DNA of 28,769 nt from a virus (IMGVR_UViG_3300034027_000002:1-28769), one strand, 5' to 3'; shown: positions 7,453 through 16,024, counted from the first letter of the stretch. Made by a program: numbers and translations. The notes: generated by a model not told the origin, from the sequence alone.

Positions 7453-7681
7453 GTTTTTTCGTTTTATGAGACAGCTTAGTTAATTGCTCTATTCCTATAT
7501 TTTCAATCAACCCTAGTAGAAAATCGAATTTATCCAAGTTGTCTAAATACCTCTTTACTACCTCTGTCTTAGTTATTTGGTGTTTTACCGCATACTCATC
7601 TAACTTTACCGCGTGCGACGGCGCTATCTGAACCGTTAACCACTTCTTATCGGAGTTTAGTTGTTGCTTCGTCGTTGCCAT
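7430..7681 (-). CDS. Ribbon-helix-helix (Arc/CopG-type) DNA-binding regulator
   Basis: 83 residues. The pattern K-WLTVQIAPSHAVKLDEYA (residues 12-31), then KHQITKTEVVKRYLDNLDKF (33-52), is a strand followed by two helices, as in the MetJ/Arc/CopG fold. Such dimers insert a beta-ribbon into the major groove and bind tandem sites about one helical turn apart. The C-terminal 30 residues are a charged tail. Its upstream region has a perfect minus-strand -10 (TATAAT), the palindrome CACTAATTTAGTG and paired TTGGTATA elements shared with the divergent helicase promoter, suggesting autoregulation. It is the only clear DNA-binding regulator in the window and a good candidate for reading the dispersed TTGGTA sites. 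It overlaps the downstream tail gene. Confidence 0.72.
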   Translation of the reverse strand: MATTKQQLNSDKKWLTVQIAPSHAVKLDEYAVKHQITKTEVVKRYLDNLDKFDFLLGLIENIGIEQLTKLSHKTKKHESYTSS

Positions 7682-7704
7682 GTCAATAATCCCTAGTGTT
7701 TTCT

Positions 7705-7760
7705 CAATTATACCACTAATTTAGTGTGATCAATGGTAATTGGTATATAATTGGTATAAG
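7705..7760. promoter_or_regulatory. Divergent control region with operator site C
   Basis: AATTGGTATA occurs twice (7738-7747 and 7749-7758), 11 bp apart on the same strand, overlapping a plus-strand TATAAT (7746-7751) before the helicase. A third near copy (ATGGTA) is at 7733. The palindrome CACTAATTTAGTG (7714-7726) and a minus-strand TATAAT (rc of 7706-7711) serve the regulator gene at 7681. The same site could therefore control both directions. Confidence 0.6.
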
Positions 7761-7776
7761 GTGAATAATCGACATT

Positions 7777-9291
7777 ATGAAACTACGAGACTATCAATTA
7801 AAAACAGTTGGAGAGGTTTACAGCGCCATTCGCGAGGGTAAAAAAGCCGTGGTTGTCGCTTCATGCACTGGCAGCGGGAAAACCGTTGTGATGGCTAAAA
7901 TAGCGGCGGATGCTTTGACAAAGGGCAAGAAGGTATTAATTATAGTTGACGATAGCCCTCTTATCAACCAAACCATAGATAAGTTGGAGAAATTCGGGGT
8001 TGTTCCCGGTGTAATTAAAGCGAATTGGCGGGAAAATAGGGCGGCAATGTGCCAAGTAGCATCCATTGATAGTTTGATACGACGCGAGTATCCCGCCGCT
8101 GATGTGGTAATAATCGACGAATGCCACCTTAGTTACGCTCATAAGTATGATGGGGTTTTCTCCATATACCGGGGGAAAATATTTATAGGTTTCAGCGCCA
8201 CCCCCGAAAGGACAAACAAAAAGGAAAATTTAGCTGAAAGATGGGATCATTTAGTGCGATCGCTAACCATAGCTGAGGCAATTGGAATTAATGCCAATGT
8301 GCCCCCGGTGGTTTACTCCATCAAACGAAATTCATTAGGGCTTAAAAAAGTTAAAACCACAGCAGGAGATTACAACAAAGCTGAAATAGGTTTGAAGATG
8401 ACCGATCCTAATATTATCCGGTTAGCTGTAGAAACCTGGAAAAAACAAGGAGAAGACCGCCCCACTATCGCTTTTACCGTTAACGTAGAACATAGTAAAT
8501 TATTGTGCCAAGCCTTCCTAGATGCGGGGATTTCCGCAGCCCGGTTAGATGGGCAAACATCAGACACTGACAGAGATAAACTCTACGCTGATTTACGAAA
8601 TGGGAAAATTAAAGTTTTGGTTTCAATAAACGTGTTGACCATCGGTTTTGATGAACCGTGTGTAAGTTGTATATTATGCTGCCGCCCCACCAAATCAAGG
8701 ATCATGTGGATTCAAATAGTCGGCAGAGGCTTACGGTTGTTCGATGGGAAAGAGGATTGTATAGTTTTGGATCAAGCTGAAAATACTTATTCGCTGCTTC
8801 ACCCCATTGAATACACGCCGCCGGATCTTAACCAACCGCCACCGCCCCCAGGTGAAGCGCCTGTAAAAGAATGCCCCAGTTGTGAGGCGGTTGTACCTAA
8901 TTTTGAACGGGTTTGTCCACACTGCGAATATGTTTTCCCAGTCAAAGAAAAAGAAACTTCGCATGGTGAATTAGAAATTGTGGCGGCAATAATCAAGGAC
9001 CCACAACTAAGAAAACAACGTATTGAATACACCCAATGGCTAACTGAGGCATTTGCTGCTGGTTACAACCCTGATTATGCTTCAGTGAAATTTTTCAAAA
9101 AATATAATTTTTACCCCAACACTTTGATCCGTCGTCAAGCTTTATTGGGACACAAACCATCGCCTTCAGATGTGGAAAAATTTACTAAATATCTAGAATA
9201 CCAAGCGAGAAAACGGGGAAAACCTGCCAGTTGGATCAGTAAACACCTCACCTATGAGTTAGGTAAGGTGTATAACTTAGCAACTACATAA
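7777..9291 (+). CDS. SF2 DEAD/H-box helicase with C-terminal zinc ribbon
   Basis: 504 residues, an SF2 helicase of the SSL2/UvsW-like type. Visible motifs: Q-region LRDYQ (3-7); Walker A TGSGKT (31-36); DECH box (114-117); SAT (140-142); a second RecA domain with LDGQTSDTDR and INVLTIGFDEP; and motif VI QIVGRGLR (313-320). A four-cysteine zinc ribbon follows a proline-rich linker (CPSC at 366-369, CPHC at 380-383), and then about 110 residues of an unknown C-terminal domain. Related phage enzymes unwind R-loops and branched DNA and assist origin and recombination steps. It is a single-gene plus-strand unit inserted between minus-strand tail genes, with its 3' end overlapping the K-like gene by 8 bases. 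Operator site C overlaps its promoter, and AAGGTG lies 15-20 bases before the ATG. Confidence 0.85.
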   Translation: MKLRDYQLKTVGEVYSAIREGKKAVVVASCTGSGKTVVMAKIAADALTKGKKVLIIVDDSPLINQTIDKLEKFGVVPGVIKANWRENRAAMCQVASIDSLIRREYPAADVVIIDECHLSYAHKYDGVFSIYRGKIFIGFSATPERTNKKENLAERWDHLVRSLTIAEAIGINANVPPVVYSIKRNSLGLKKVKTTAGDYNKAEIGLKMTDPNIIRLAVETWKKQGEDRPTIAFTVNVEHSKLLCQAFLDAGISAARLDGQTSDTDRDKLYADLRNGKIKVLVSINVLTIGFDEPCVSCILCCRPTKSRIMWIQIVGRGLRLFDGKEDCIVLDQAENTYSLLHPIEYTPPDLNQPPPPPGEAPVKECPSCEAVVPNFERVCPHCEYVFPVKEKETSHGELEIVAAIIKDPQLRKQRIEYTQWLTEAFAAGYNPDYASVKFFKKYNFYPNTLIRRQALLGHKPSPSDVEKFTKYLEYQARKRGKPASWISKHLTYELGKVYNLATT

Positions 9292-10081
9292 GTTCTTTAT
9301 GACGAAGAATAACCCGTGTTATATCTCGATACCATGATCCATAAACAGCGGGTTCCGATAATCTACCAACTACGTGATGGTAGATTATATTTCTGTCCGG
9401 TTCCACAAAAATAGCACAGTGATTGATATTATCTGAATTCAAATTCATTAGAAACACATCCCCCTTTTGTAGGGGGATTTCTGATAAGGTAGTCCCTATT
9501 TTCTTAAACCCAGCCGCTTCAAAGTTTTCCTCGAATTTAGACCACTGCCCATCATCCCACGCATATAGTAAACCCCTCTCAAAATCGGGTAATTTAATAC
9601 CAAACTCTTTCAAGTAATACGCCTGTAATAATGAATAACAGTCGTAAACTCCCCAAGTGAAAACCCTGCCAAGCAGAGGTATTTCAACAATAGGATCTGA
9701 CGGGTCAACTAAGCTAAAACTCTTATCATGTGGGGAAACTATCAACCAAGGTAATTTGGTCTTTTTACAGGATGCCTTGTCAGCATCCGAGGGCAAACTA
9801 GAGGTGTGGGGATGTGTATGCGCGATCGCCAAAACTTTTCCCCTAGTTGAGGCTAAAACCACCGACGAAGGATCTAAAATAAACATCCTTTCGCCCATGT
9901 CTTCTTCTACCACTTCACCATCAGCATTGGTGTAACTATAGGTTTCAGCGACGTTAGCACATGGGAAAAATGATTGTCTACCTTCTTTGAGTAATATAAA
10001 ACCGCACCCTTCCCGTGGATGGACTTTTAATCCATACTCAGCGATTTCATCTATTAGATAATCTTCGGGTTTAAAGTTCAT
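9284..10081 (-). CDS. Lambda K-like tail tip protein: JAMM peptidase plus NlpC/P60 domain
   Basis: About 265 residues with two domains, as in lambda K. The N-terminal domain has a JAMM/MPN metalloprotease motif: PREGCGF, then HTHPHTSSLPSDAD (about residues 92-105), fitting H-x-H-P-x6-S-x2-D with zinc-binding histidines and aspartate. The C-terminal NlpC/P60 domain has the catalytic cysteine in YDCYSLLQAYY, the histidine in NHCAIF and a further His-His in IIYHHVVG. This protein sits at the tail tip and is thought to act in tip maturation and in cell-wall passage during DNA entry. The frame is open from an ATG at 10090; I chose the ATG at 10081 because it forms an ATGA overlap with the stop of the M15 gene. 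The I-like partner is at 6367-7452. Confidence 0.85.
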   Translation of the reverse strand: MNFKPEDYLIDEIAEYGLKVHPREGCGFILLKEGRQSFFPCANVAETYSYTNADGEVVEEDMGERMFILDPSSVVLASTRGKVLAIAHTHPHTSSLPSDADKASCKKTKLPWLIVSPHDKSFSLVDPSDPIVEIPLLGRVFTWGVYDCYSLLQAYYLKEFGIKLPDFERGLLYAWDDGQWSKFEENFEAAGFKKIGTTLSEIPLQKGDVFLMNLNSDNINHCAIFVEPDRNIIYHHVVGRLSEPAVYGSWYRDITRVILRHKELM

Positions 10082-10836
10082 ACTCCCCATCGTCTTTTAG
10101 AACCTAGATCTAAATGTATGATGTAGTCGTCATAGCTGTAAGTTCCTAGCCCTCCATCCCAATCTTGGAAGTAGGAAGCTAACTTTTTGTTATTGAAACC
10201 ATCCACATAAAAATCAACGGCTTCTAGTGTTAGATGTTTTGATTGAGAAGCGCCGCCGCACATTCTGTTATACGGATCAGGACGAAAACAGCTAGTTACA
10301 ATAAAGGGTTTTCCAATCGTATCCCTGTATGGTTGGATGCGTTTACACAGTTGGATAGCATTGTTAACTTGTTCTTTGGTTTTTGGTATCCGCACCCCAC
10401 CGTGAGTTACCTCATTCCAAGTTAACCAGTGGTTAGCAATGACAGAACCATTCAAATCAAATTTAGATTCATAACCGGGTAAGCTGATAGTTTTCCCGGT
10501 TTGTTTGGTGTTCTTTTGAATCTCTTTAGGAACGGTGTTTGTAGCTTGCCCATCTTCTAAAATCAACACATGGGGGCGGAAAACTAACCATTTATTTTTA
10601 CCTTGAAAACTTAATTGTTTTCCATCCTTATCTTTTCCCAATGTTACATAAATATGTTGAAATGTTGGCGTGGTTGTTTGGTAGCTAGATAAAGGGAATT
10701 CGGAACCAGAGCTAACAAATTGTTTTTGGGTATCTGATAAATCCGCCGCTGCTTTGGGTTGGCGGTGGGGCATTGCTTCAAAGTCCGGGTCAAGTTTAAA
10801 GTAAGAATCTGATGTGAATTTAATAGAGTAAGCCAT
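10078..10836 (-). CDS. M15-family peptidase, probable endolysin or tail-associated lysin
   Basis: 252 residues. The C-terminal domain (about 115-252) has the zinc peptidase M15 pattern: TSCFRPDPYNRMCGG, then SKHLTLEAVDFYV (the SxHxxxxAxD motif: two zinc ligands) and IIHLDLG near the end (third ligand). This family cleaves D-Ala-containing peptide cross-links. The N-terminal part (about 20-100: HIYVTLG...KWLVFRPHVLIL) looks like the SH3-like wall-binding module found before M15 domains in cyanobacterial D-Ala-D-Ala carboxypeptidases. It lies between the large terminase gene (10-bp gap) and the K-like gene (ATGA overlap), so it is in the packaging/tail-tip operon. It could be the lysis enzyme or a virion lysin; no holin is seen beside it and it has no signal peptide. 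Confidence 0.78.
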   Translation of the reverse strand: MAYSIKFTSDSYFKLDPDFEAMPHRQPKAAADLSDTQKQFVSSGSEFPLSSYQTTTPTFQHIYVTLGKDKDGKQLSFQGKNKWLVFRPHVLILEDGQATNTVPKEIQKNTKQTGKTISLPGYESKFDLNGSVIANHWLTWNEVTHGGVRIPKTKEQVNNAIQLCKRIQPYRDTIGKPFIVTSCFRPDPYNRMCGGASQSKHLTLEAVDFYVDGFNNKKLASYFQDWDGGLGTYSYDDYIIHLDLGSKRRWGV

Positions 10837-10846
10837 TTTTAAAACC

Positions 10847-12334
10847 TTAGGTAAATCGATAATAACTTTCAGTGCGTGCCCATATGTTAGGCTTTTTCCT
10901 CGATGTGTCTGTCGGTACTACACTATAAGCTAACATCAAACTTATAGCAGCGTCCCCATGTCGGGGCATCATATCAGCGCCCGTAAACTCCATATTAGTT
11001 GGCACTTTGGGAACACCTTGGATTAGTTGAACCGTTAAATGATCATCGATAATATCTTCATCATTGGGTAGTGTTAGTGTCTTAAGCCCTAATGCCGCTT
11101 TGTACCTGGGGAAATGGGACAAGTAGTATTCTGCCGTCAACTTAACTTGGTTAATTCGATGCGTGCCGAAATCTAGAGCCATCTCCTCAGCCAAAAAAGA
11201 GCCGTTGCCCGTAGCATCAAAAGCGGCTTTTTTGAGCCGTTTGAATTTTCCCAAGATAAACCGGGTTATTTGGGCTTGGCAGTGGAATGGCGTATTTCTC
11301 AATTCCACAATGAGAGGGACAGAACGAACTTTGTCAATATCTTCTATGAGAATGGACAAAACCGTTAAATCATGTGATCGCCCAAAATCTAACCCCGCAT
11401 ATGTTTTGTAATTAGTGATGATGAATTTATCAATATAAGGGGCAACGGTATCATTAAGCCAGTCGTTAACTATGCCTAATTGTTCCCCGCGTTGTTTATC
11501 GATAAAGTTTTGGGAACAACTAAACCTCAATACCCCACCTGCAATAGTTGCTGCTGATTCTACAACATGCCTATTAAAAAACTGCCCTGAACCGCTCGAA
11601 GGTTGACAGTATAATTCTTCCGCTGCATGTTCCCCATAATCCGCTACTAAATCCTTAAGCCATTGGTCTTCTTTGTCTTGTGACCACAATTCACCGCCAA
11701 CCTCACAAATACGCTTATACAGCCCCTCAGACAGCGCTAAATCAATAGGGTATTCATGCAACACAAAATTACTTTTACCTTGCTTAATGGCTTTTACAAT
11801 GCTATTAAATGGGTGTGCCTCTCCGTTGTGGGTGCTAATAATTCTTAGTTTACCGCCCCACATCAACAAAGCCATAGCCGCTTTCATCAGCGCGGGTAAA
11901 TTTTGTTGGTGGGCGGCTTCATCAATACACACTACCCCTTGCATACCCCTCATGTTGCTAGGGTTAGAGGAAAGGGCGTAAATTTTGCAACCACCTATAA
12001 AACTTATAGAGTACGCCTTAATCGCATCATCTTCGCTTACCCACATATCATCTTCTGGCTTCCAATCATCCTGACGGTAGCCGTGAACCGCCCTTGCCCA
12101 ATCTGAGCAAGTATCTATAAATTCCTTGGCTAGGTCTTCACGAGTCGATATGTAAAGATAATCAGTGCCTCCCTCTCGCTTAATTTGGGAAGCTATTAAC
12201 ACTGCGTCTAATGCCTCTGCCCATGTTAAACCTATGCGGCGACTCTTCACCGCCACTTTAACTTTGCTATTGTCCCACAGCCAACGACATTGATATGGGA
12301 AACAAATGTCCGGTTTTAACTCAAGTTCACTCAC
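10847..12334 (-). CDS. terL: Terminase large subunit (Mu gp28-like type)
   Basis: 495 residues; the packaging motor ATPase and DNA-cutting nuclease. The ATPase domain has a variant Walker A, K30-SRRIGLTW (30-38), and Walker B GVVCIDEA (133-140, D138/E139), with a coupling motif ISTHNG (166-171). The RNase H-like nuclease domain shows AGLDFG (D316), AAFDATGNG (D373) and HGDAAISL (D461), the three metal-binding aspartates. The 'YQxxWLxDxSxxKxxxKSRRIGLTWA' opening resembles FluMu gp28-type large terminases. Its start overlaps the small subunit stop. The portal, which normally follows, is not here; an M15 peptidase and tail-tip gene follow instead. Confidence 0.88.
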   Translation of the reverse strand: MSELELKPDICFPYQCRWLWDNSKVKVAVKSRRIGLTWAEALDAVLIASQIKREGGTDYLYISTREDLAKEFIDTCSDWARAVHGYRQDDWKPEDDMWVSEDDAIKAYSISFIGGCKIYALSSNPSNMRGMQGVVCIDEAAHQQNLPALMKAAMALLMWGGKLRIISTHNGEAHPFNSIVKAIKQGKSNFVLHEYPIDLALSEGLYKRICEVGGELWSQDKEDQWLKDLVADYGEHAAEELYCQPSSGSGQFFNRHVVESAATIAGGVLRFSCSQNFIDKQRGEQLGIVNDWLNDTVAPYIDKFIITNYKTYAGLDFGRSHDLTVLSILIEDIDKVRSVPLIVELRNTPFHCQAQITRFILGKFKRLKKAAFDATGNGSFLAEEMALDFGTHRINQVKLTAEYYLSHFPRYKAALGLKTLTLPNDEDIIDDHLTVQLIQGVPKVPTNMEFTGADMMPRHGDAAISLMLAYSVVPTDTSRKKPNIWARTESYYRFT

Positions 12335-12750
12335 TGGCTGGGGGGCTTACCTAAAATAGCTATTTTGATGTCCTCAACGTTTTTCTTGGTATACCCTTTG
12401 ATTTGGGTAGTTTTGGAGTTGTCGCGGTTTTTCTTATCGGTGTCTAGCGTTAACGACAAAACCATATTGATAGCCGTTAATTGTTCGCGATCGCTCAATT
12501 CTCCGTTTCCCAAGAAAGAAACCAATTCCTTAACCGCTATTTTGCTGGATGCTACCAGCCGATAATAAGCTGATAAATGGTTATCTTCCACTATTTCCGC
12601 TACCAACTGCTGAAAAAGAGGATCGTCTTTATAACGCCTCAACTGTTGATAATTTAGCTGGTACAGTTCCATCAACTCACGGTAACTCATACCATCAGCA
12701 ATAGAATTAGCAATCCTCAGCTTAAACTCAAATTCAATCGTATTTTCCAT
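12331..12750 (-). CDS. terS: Terminase small subunit (probable)
   Basis: 139 residues, helical and charged. Residues about 15-45 (IADGMSYRELMELYQLNYQQLRRYK) form a predicted helix-turn-helix as used by small terminases to recognise the packaging site. The central helices (about 60-105) could form the oligomerisation core. Identification rests on size, the N-terminal helix-turn-helix and its four-base overlap with the large terminase gene downstream; the sequence itself is not diagnostic. It is the first gene of the minus-strand packaging/lysin/K operon and lies next to the putative origin region, so the packaging site could be nearby. Operator site D is about 30 bases upstream. Confidence 0.65.
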   Translation of the reverse strand: MENTIEFEFKLRIANSIADGMSYRELMELYQLNYQQLRRYKDDPLFQQLVAEIVEDNHLSAYYRLVASSKIAVKELVSFLGNGELSDREQLTAINMVLSLTLDTDKKNRDNSKTTQIKGYTKKNVEDIKIAILGKPPSQ

Positions 12751-12778
12751 TTATCGGGGTCCCTCATGTTATCGACCT

Positions 12779-12833
12779 ACACCAATCATACCAACTTTTA
12801 CATTAAATACATATTATTGACAACTCATTGCAA
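12779..12833 (-). promoter_or_regulatory. Terminase operon promoter with operator site D
   Basis: On the minus strand TTGCAA (12828-12833), an 18-bp spacer and TATTTA (12804-12809) form a plausible promoter. Two TTGG(T)-type half sites (ACCAA on the plus strand at 12781-12785 and 12790-12794) lie just downstream, 29 bases before the small terminase ATG. Spacing is 9 bp here rather than 11. Confidence 0.45.
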
Positions 12834-12920
12834 TAACAAAAATGACTCATTTATTTTATACAATGTAACAACTAAATTACTAGGGTAGTGGAAACACTTA
12901 GAGGGGTGGAGCGGGAGCGG

Positions 12921-13260
12921 TGGGAAAATGGTGAAAAAGTGGTGAAAAGTGGTGAAAATTTAAAATTTTTCACTTTCTTTCACTTCAATTTTCACCATCG
13001 ATAAACGTAAGCTGGGAAAGGGTTTCGGGGGATTTAGTGAAAAAGTGAAATCCAACCCCCTAAGTTTATATACAAATAGTAGTTATTTTATATATGTATA
13101 TAATATGTACAGTATGAAAAAGAGCAGTAAAAAAATAGTTTACATGCAACGATTTTCACTAAATTTCACTAAAATCCCCGAAACCCTTTCCCAGAGCCAC
13201 TTTAGGTCTGGTGAAATTTTAGTGAAAGTTAGTGAGTTTTTCACCAACTTTCACTAAAAG
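12921..13260. other. Putative replication origin: mirrored GTGAAA repeats
   Basis: A gene-free region with fourteen exact copies of GTGAAA or its complement TTTCAC in about 330 bp, arranged as three mirrored groups. Group 1 has GTGAAA at 12931, 12942, 12952 facing TTTCAC at 12968, 12978, 12990. Group 2 has 13037, 13045 facing 13154, 13164. Group 3 has 13211, 13222 facing 13239, 13249. Spacing within groups is 8-12 bp, near one helical turn. The middle group brackets an AT-rich core (about 13066-13145). A G-rich stretch (12901-12923) flanks the left side. Iterated sites, an AT-rich core and a primase-helicase gene 170 bp downstream fit an origin bound by a phage initiator. A packaging site for the adjacent terminase is an alternative. 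I saw no canonical DnaA box. Confidence 0.55.
13012..13194. repeat. 31-bp inverted repeat flanking an AT-rich core
   Basis: The left arm (13012-13042) and the complement of the right arm (13164-13194) match at 29 of 31 positions; the first 19 are identical, starting CTGGGAAAGGGTTTCGGGG. The arms are separated by 121 bp containing a run such as TATATATGTATATAAT. Each arm ends in one GTGAAA repeat. It is probably the central dyad of the origin. Confidence 0.8.
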
Positions 13261-13367
13261 CCGAATTCTCACCCTAATTTTCCCATTGTTGTACGTAGAA
13301 CCAAAAATAAGGCATTTGCGGGATAATGAACTTCTCCCACGAAATCCCCAAATTAGGGATGATTACC

Positions 13368-13398
13368 TATACCAATTTTTCCACTAAACCGTTAGTAT
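13368..13398 (+). promoter_or_regulatory. Primase-helicase promoter with operator site E
   Basis: TATACCAATT (13368-13377), the complement of AATTGGTATA, overlaps where a -35 would lie for TAGTAT (13393-13398), about 32 bases before the ATG at 13431. The promoter match is weak; the TTGGTATA element is exact. Confidence 0.4.
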
Positions 13399-13430
13399 GG
13401 TTTTAGGTGGATTCGACAGAGCAATAAATT

Positions 13431-15992
13431 ATGAAAGTTATGACGGATGTAGTTATAAACCCCAGACTCAATTTAGTTTCCCAGAATGAATTACTAAGCA
13501 GTGGCTATGCGGAAGAAAGCATTGTAAAACTTCCTCATTACACTGGGACGGCTAAGGAATTAAGCAACATATTAAATTATGATGTGCCATGCGAGGGTTT
13601 AGCTTTCGTCTACCTTAATATGGACGGAACCCCGATGAAACAGGCTAACGGTAAGCCTTTTGTACGTGTGAAGCTATTTAGAAACCCTGACGACGTTGCC
13701 CATTACGAAGAAACCACAGGGCGGCGCAACGGTAAATATAGCGCCCCTACTAACGGCGGCTGCCGCTTCTATTTTTCTCCGTTGCTTCAGACAAGTTGGG
13801 AAAATATACCTAGCCAAGTTAATAAACCAATATACTTTGTTGAAGGTGAGAAGAAAGCCGACGTTATAGCGCAAGAGGGATTTGTCCCAATCGGGTTAGG
13901 CGGTGTTACTTCTTGGAAAACCAAAGCAGATAATGAGGATTCAGCCCCTATAGCTGATTTTGGTCTAATTGACTGGAAGTATCGCCAAGTATATTTATGC
14001 CCCGACAGCGACGTTACCGACCCCGATAAACCGATGATCGGGCACGCCATGAAAAACTTAGCGGTTCATTTGGAATCACTAGGAGCGAAAGTCAATATAA
14101 TAGTTCTCCCAAATAACTTAGACGGCTCTAAAATGGGGGCGGATGATTTTATCAAACAGTTCGGGCGTGCTAAGTTCGCCACCTTTGCCCGTTTCTCACG
14201 TAAAGCGCTTAAAAACATTGGTAAAAGTAACAAAAATCCTATCTGGCAGTTAGATTTGACTGAGCCGGATAACCAGCGCAAAGCAGAAATAGTATCTTGG
14301 TTGTTGTCTAACGATTACGCCGTCAGACCGGGCAATGGTTTTTACCGTTTTGATCATTCCCATTGGACACCCCTATATGAGAAGGAAACAATAAGATTTT
14401 TACAACAAGCTTATGATAGTCAGCACTGGAGACTCAACAGCGTAGGCGCGTTGAAATTTGCTGAGGATGTTATAAGTTCATTGCTACTGGTTCCAGAGGG
14501 GGAATGGAACAAAGGTTTTAACCTACTGTTTAGCAACGGCACATACAACCCGATGCTTAAGCAGTTCACCCCTAGTTTTGATCGGACTACTTACGGAACT
14601 ATTCAACCTTTATCTTTCCCATATACGACCATACAAAACACACCTAAGCGCTTTTTACAGTTTCTGAACGAAGCTACCGGGGGTGATAACGCAACCATAG
14701 AGCTATTACAAGCGATTCTACGCTATGTATGGATTCCGAAAGATAGAACTAAGGTTTTCCCCATTCAATCTGCCTTTGACTTTTACGGTGGTAAAGGAAC
14801 CGGGAAAAGTACTTTTATTGAGGTCATCATGAAAGGATTGGGAGAAAACTCATACGGATCAGCAGATCCGGCAGTGTTTTCCACCCCTGAAAAGTTATCA
14901 GCGTTACTAGATAAGAGAGCCGCTATTTCTACCGATTGCGCGGGTCACTTGGCTAACGTAGGCACGTTTAACGCTGTTGTGAGTAATGAACCAGTACAAG
15001 TTAGAACGTTGTACCAGCAACCTGTGTTAACTCGTTTGGGGATTGTGGTGATTAGGGCATATAACAAAATAATCAGTGTTTCATCTTCTGGGACACAAGG
15101 ATTAGATCGCCGCATATTGGCAATTGAATTCAACAAACAACCTAAGGAAGTTGACACCCAATTACTACAAAAACTAACCAAAGAATTACCAGATATTTTT
15201 TGGTGGTGTTTCTCCATCAGCGACGAAGAAATGGTTAGACGGATTGAATCCAGAAACGATTCGGAATTAGCCGCAAAAGCCAGCATAGAAAGATTTGTAG
15301 ACAATAACCCCGTATTCCAATTTCTTAGCGATTTCTACACCGATGAAGGGGTAGATAAGATATTAACCAAGGAAATTTACGGGGATTTTGTTGAATGGTG
15401 TCGCCAGCAAAACATGTGTGTTTTGAAGCAAAGTACATTCTTCACCTCGCTTATGAATTACGGATGTAGCTACGTTAAAAAAGCCGATGGAGAGTTTAAA
15501 ACTCAAGCTAGGTATAAGTTTGTGACTATCCCAGCAATGAAAAACTTTGATCTTAAAGCTCATCTCAGACTCGGAAAAGCAGCGCCACAACCAATACAGC
15601 AACCCAGCGCGATCGCTGACGAATCTACTAACTCGGAAACTGTACAACTTTCCCCAGAAGAACAAAAGCTATTTTCCGACACCCTTAAAGCTGGTTTTAT
15701 TCCCGCCGCTCATCCAATGGGAGAATACAGCATGAAACGTAGTAATGGCAAGGAAGATAAAGAGATGTTTTTCTCCAGTTTCAACGACATGAGAATGGAA
15801 ATAGACCACCGATTAGAGCAACAATCACCAGCGGGTATTGAGAAAATAAAACAACAGGTATTACAAGAAATGCAACAACTAGCCGACGCTGGGGATTTGG
15901 GGGCACAACTCTTCATGAACGACATCAACGACGGTTCAGAAGAACTTCTAGAAAATGATCCGCTGATCCTTACCAAACTCGGTTTGATGTGA
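13431..15992 (+). CDS. TOPRIM-SF3 primase-helicase (DUF3854/D5-like)
   Basis: 853 residues. The N-terminal region contains a TOPRIM-like domain of the DUF3854 type: KPIYFVEGEKKADVIA (132-147, catalytic Glu138/Glu140), GLGGVTSW (155-162) and the acidic VYLCPDSD (187-194) plus GADDF (236-240). The C-terminal half is an SF3/D5-like helicase with Walker A GGKGTGKST (453-461), then a KRAAISTDC strand (495-503) and NEPVQVRTLY. Plasmid and phage proteins with this layout both prime and unwind at an origin. The tail after about 700 is low in recognisable motifs and glutamine/glutamate-rich. No Shine-Dalgarno sequence is obvious; a second ATG lies nine bases in. It is immediately downstream of the putative origin and upstream of the polymerase gene, making it the likely initiator. 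No zinc-binding primase domain is seen. Confidence 0.8.
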   Translation: MKVMTDVVINPRLNLVSQNELLSSGYAEESIVKLPHYTGTAKELSNILNYDVPCEGLAFVYLNMDGTPMKQANGKPFVRVKLFRNPDDVAHYEETTGRRNGKYSAPTNGGCRFYFSPLLQTSWENIPSQVNKPIYFVEGEKKADVIAQEGFVPIGLGGVTSWKTKADNEDSAPIADFGLIDWKYRQVYLCPDSDVTDPDKPMIGHAMKNLAVHLESLGAKVNIIVLPNNLDGSKMGADDFIKQFGRAKFATFARFSRKALKNIGKSNKNPIWQLDLTEPDNQRKAEIVSWLLSNDYAVRPGNGFYRFDHSHWTPLYEKETIRFLQQAYDSQHWRLNSVGALKFAEDVISSLLLVPEGEWNKGFNLLFSNGTYNPMLKQFTPSFDRTTYGTIQPLSFPYTTIQNTPKRFLQFLNEATGGDNATIELLQAILRYVWIPKDRTKVFPIQSAFDFYGGKGTGKSTFIEVIMKGLGENSYGSADPAVFSTPEKLSALLDKRAAISTDCAGHLANVGTFNAVVSNEPVQVRTLYQQPVLTRLGIVVIRAYNKIISVSSSGTQGLDRRILAIEFNKQPKEVDTQLLQKLTKELPDIFWWCFSISDEEMVRRIESRNDSELAAKASIERFVDNNPVFQFLSDFYTDEGVDKILTKEIYGDFVEWCRQQNMCVLKQSTFFTSLMNYGCSYVKKADGEFKTQARYKFVTIPAMKNFDLKAHLRLGKAAPQPIQQPSAIADESTNSETVQLSPEEQKLFSDTLKAGFIPAAHPMGEYSMKRSNGKEDKEMFFSSFNDMRMEIDHRLEQQSPAGIEKIKQQVLQEMQQLADAGDLGAQLFMNDINDGSEELLENDPLILTKLGLM

Positions 15993-16022
15993 TATAGTTA
16001 GACCATACCAATTAGACTGGTA
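15970..16022 (+). promoter_or_regulatory. DNA polymerase promoter with operator site F
   Basis: TTACCA (15970-15975), 17 bp, TATAGT (15993-15998) form a good promoter within and just after the primase gene end. ATACCAATT...ACTGGTA (16005-16022) lies at about +1 to +18 and ends three bases before the polymerase ATG. The site would therefore block both initiation and ribosome access; no ribosome binding site is visible. Confidence 0.5.
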
Positions 16023-16024
16023 CA

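Noticed and set aside
13045-13257. A 70-residue plus-strand reading frame inside the repeat region
   Set aside because: It is composed of the GTGAAA/TTTCAC repeats and the AT-rich core, has no ribosome binding site and no protein-like composition; the DNA structure explains it better.
12921-13260. CRISPR array
   Set aside because: The repeat unit is only about 6-9 bases, occurs in both orientations and has no unique spacers of regular length.
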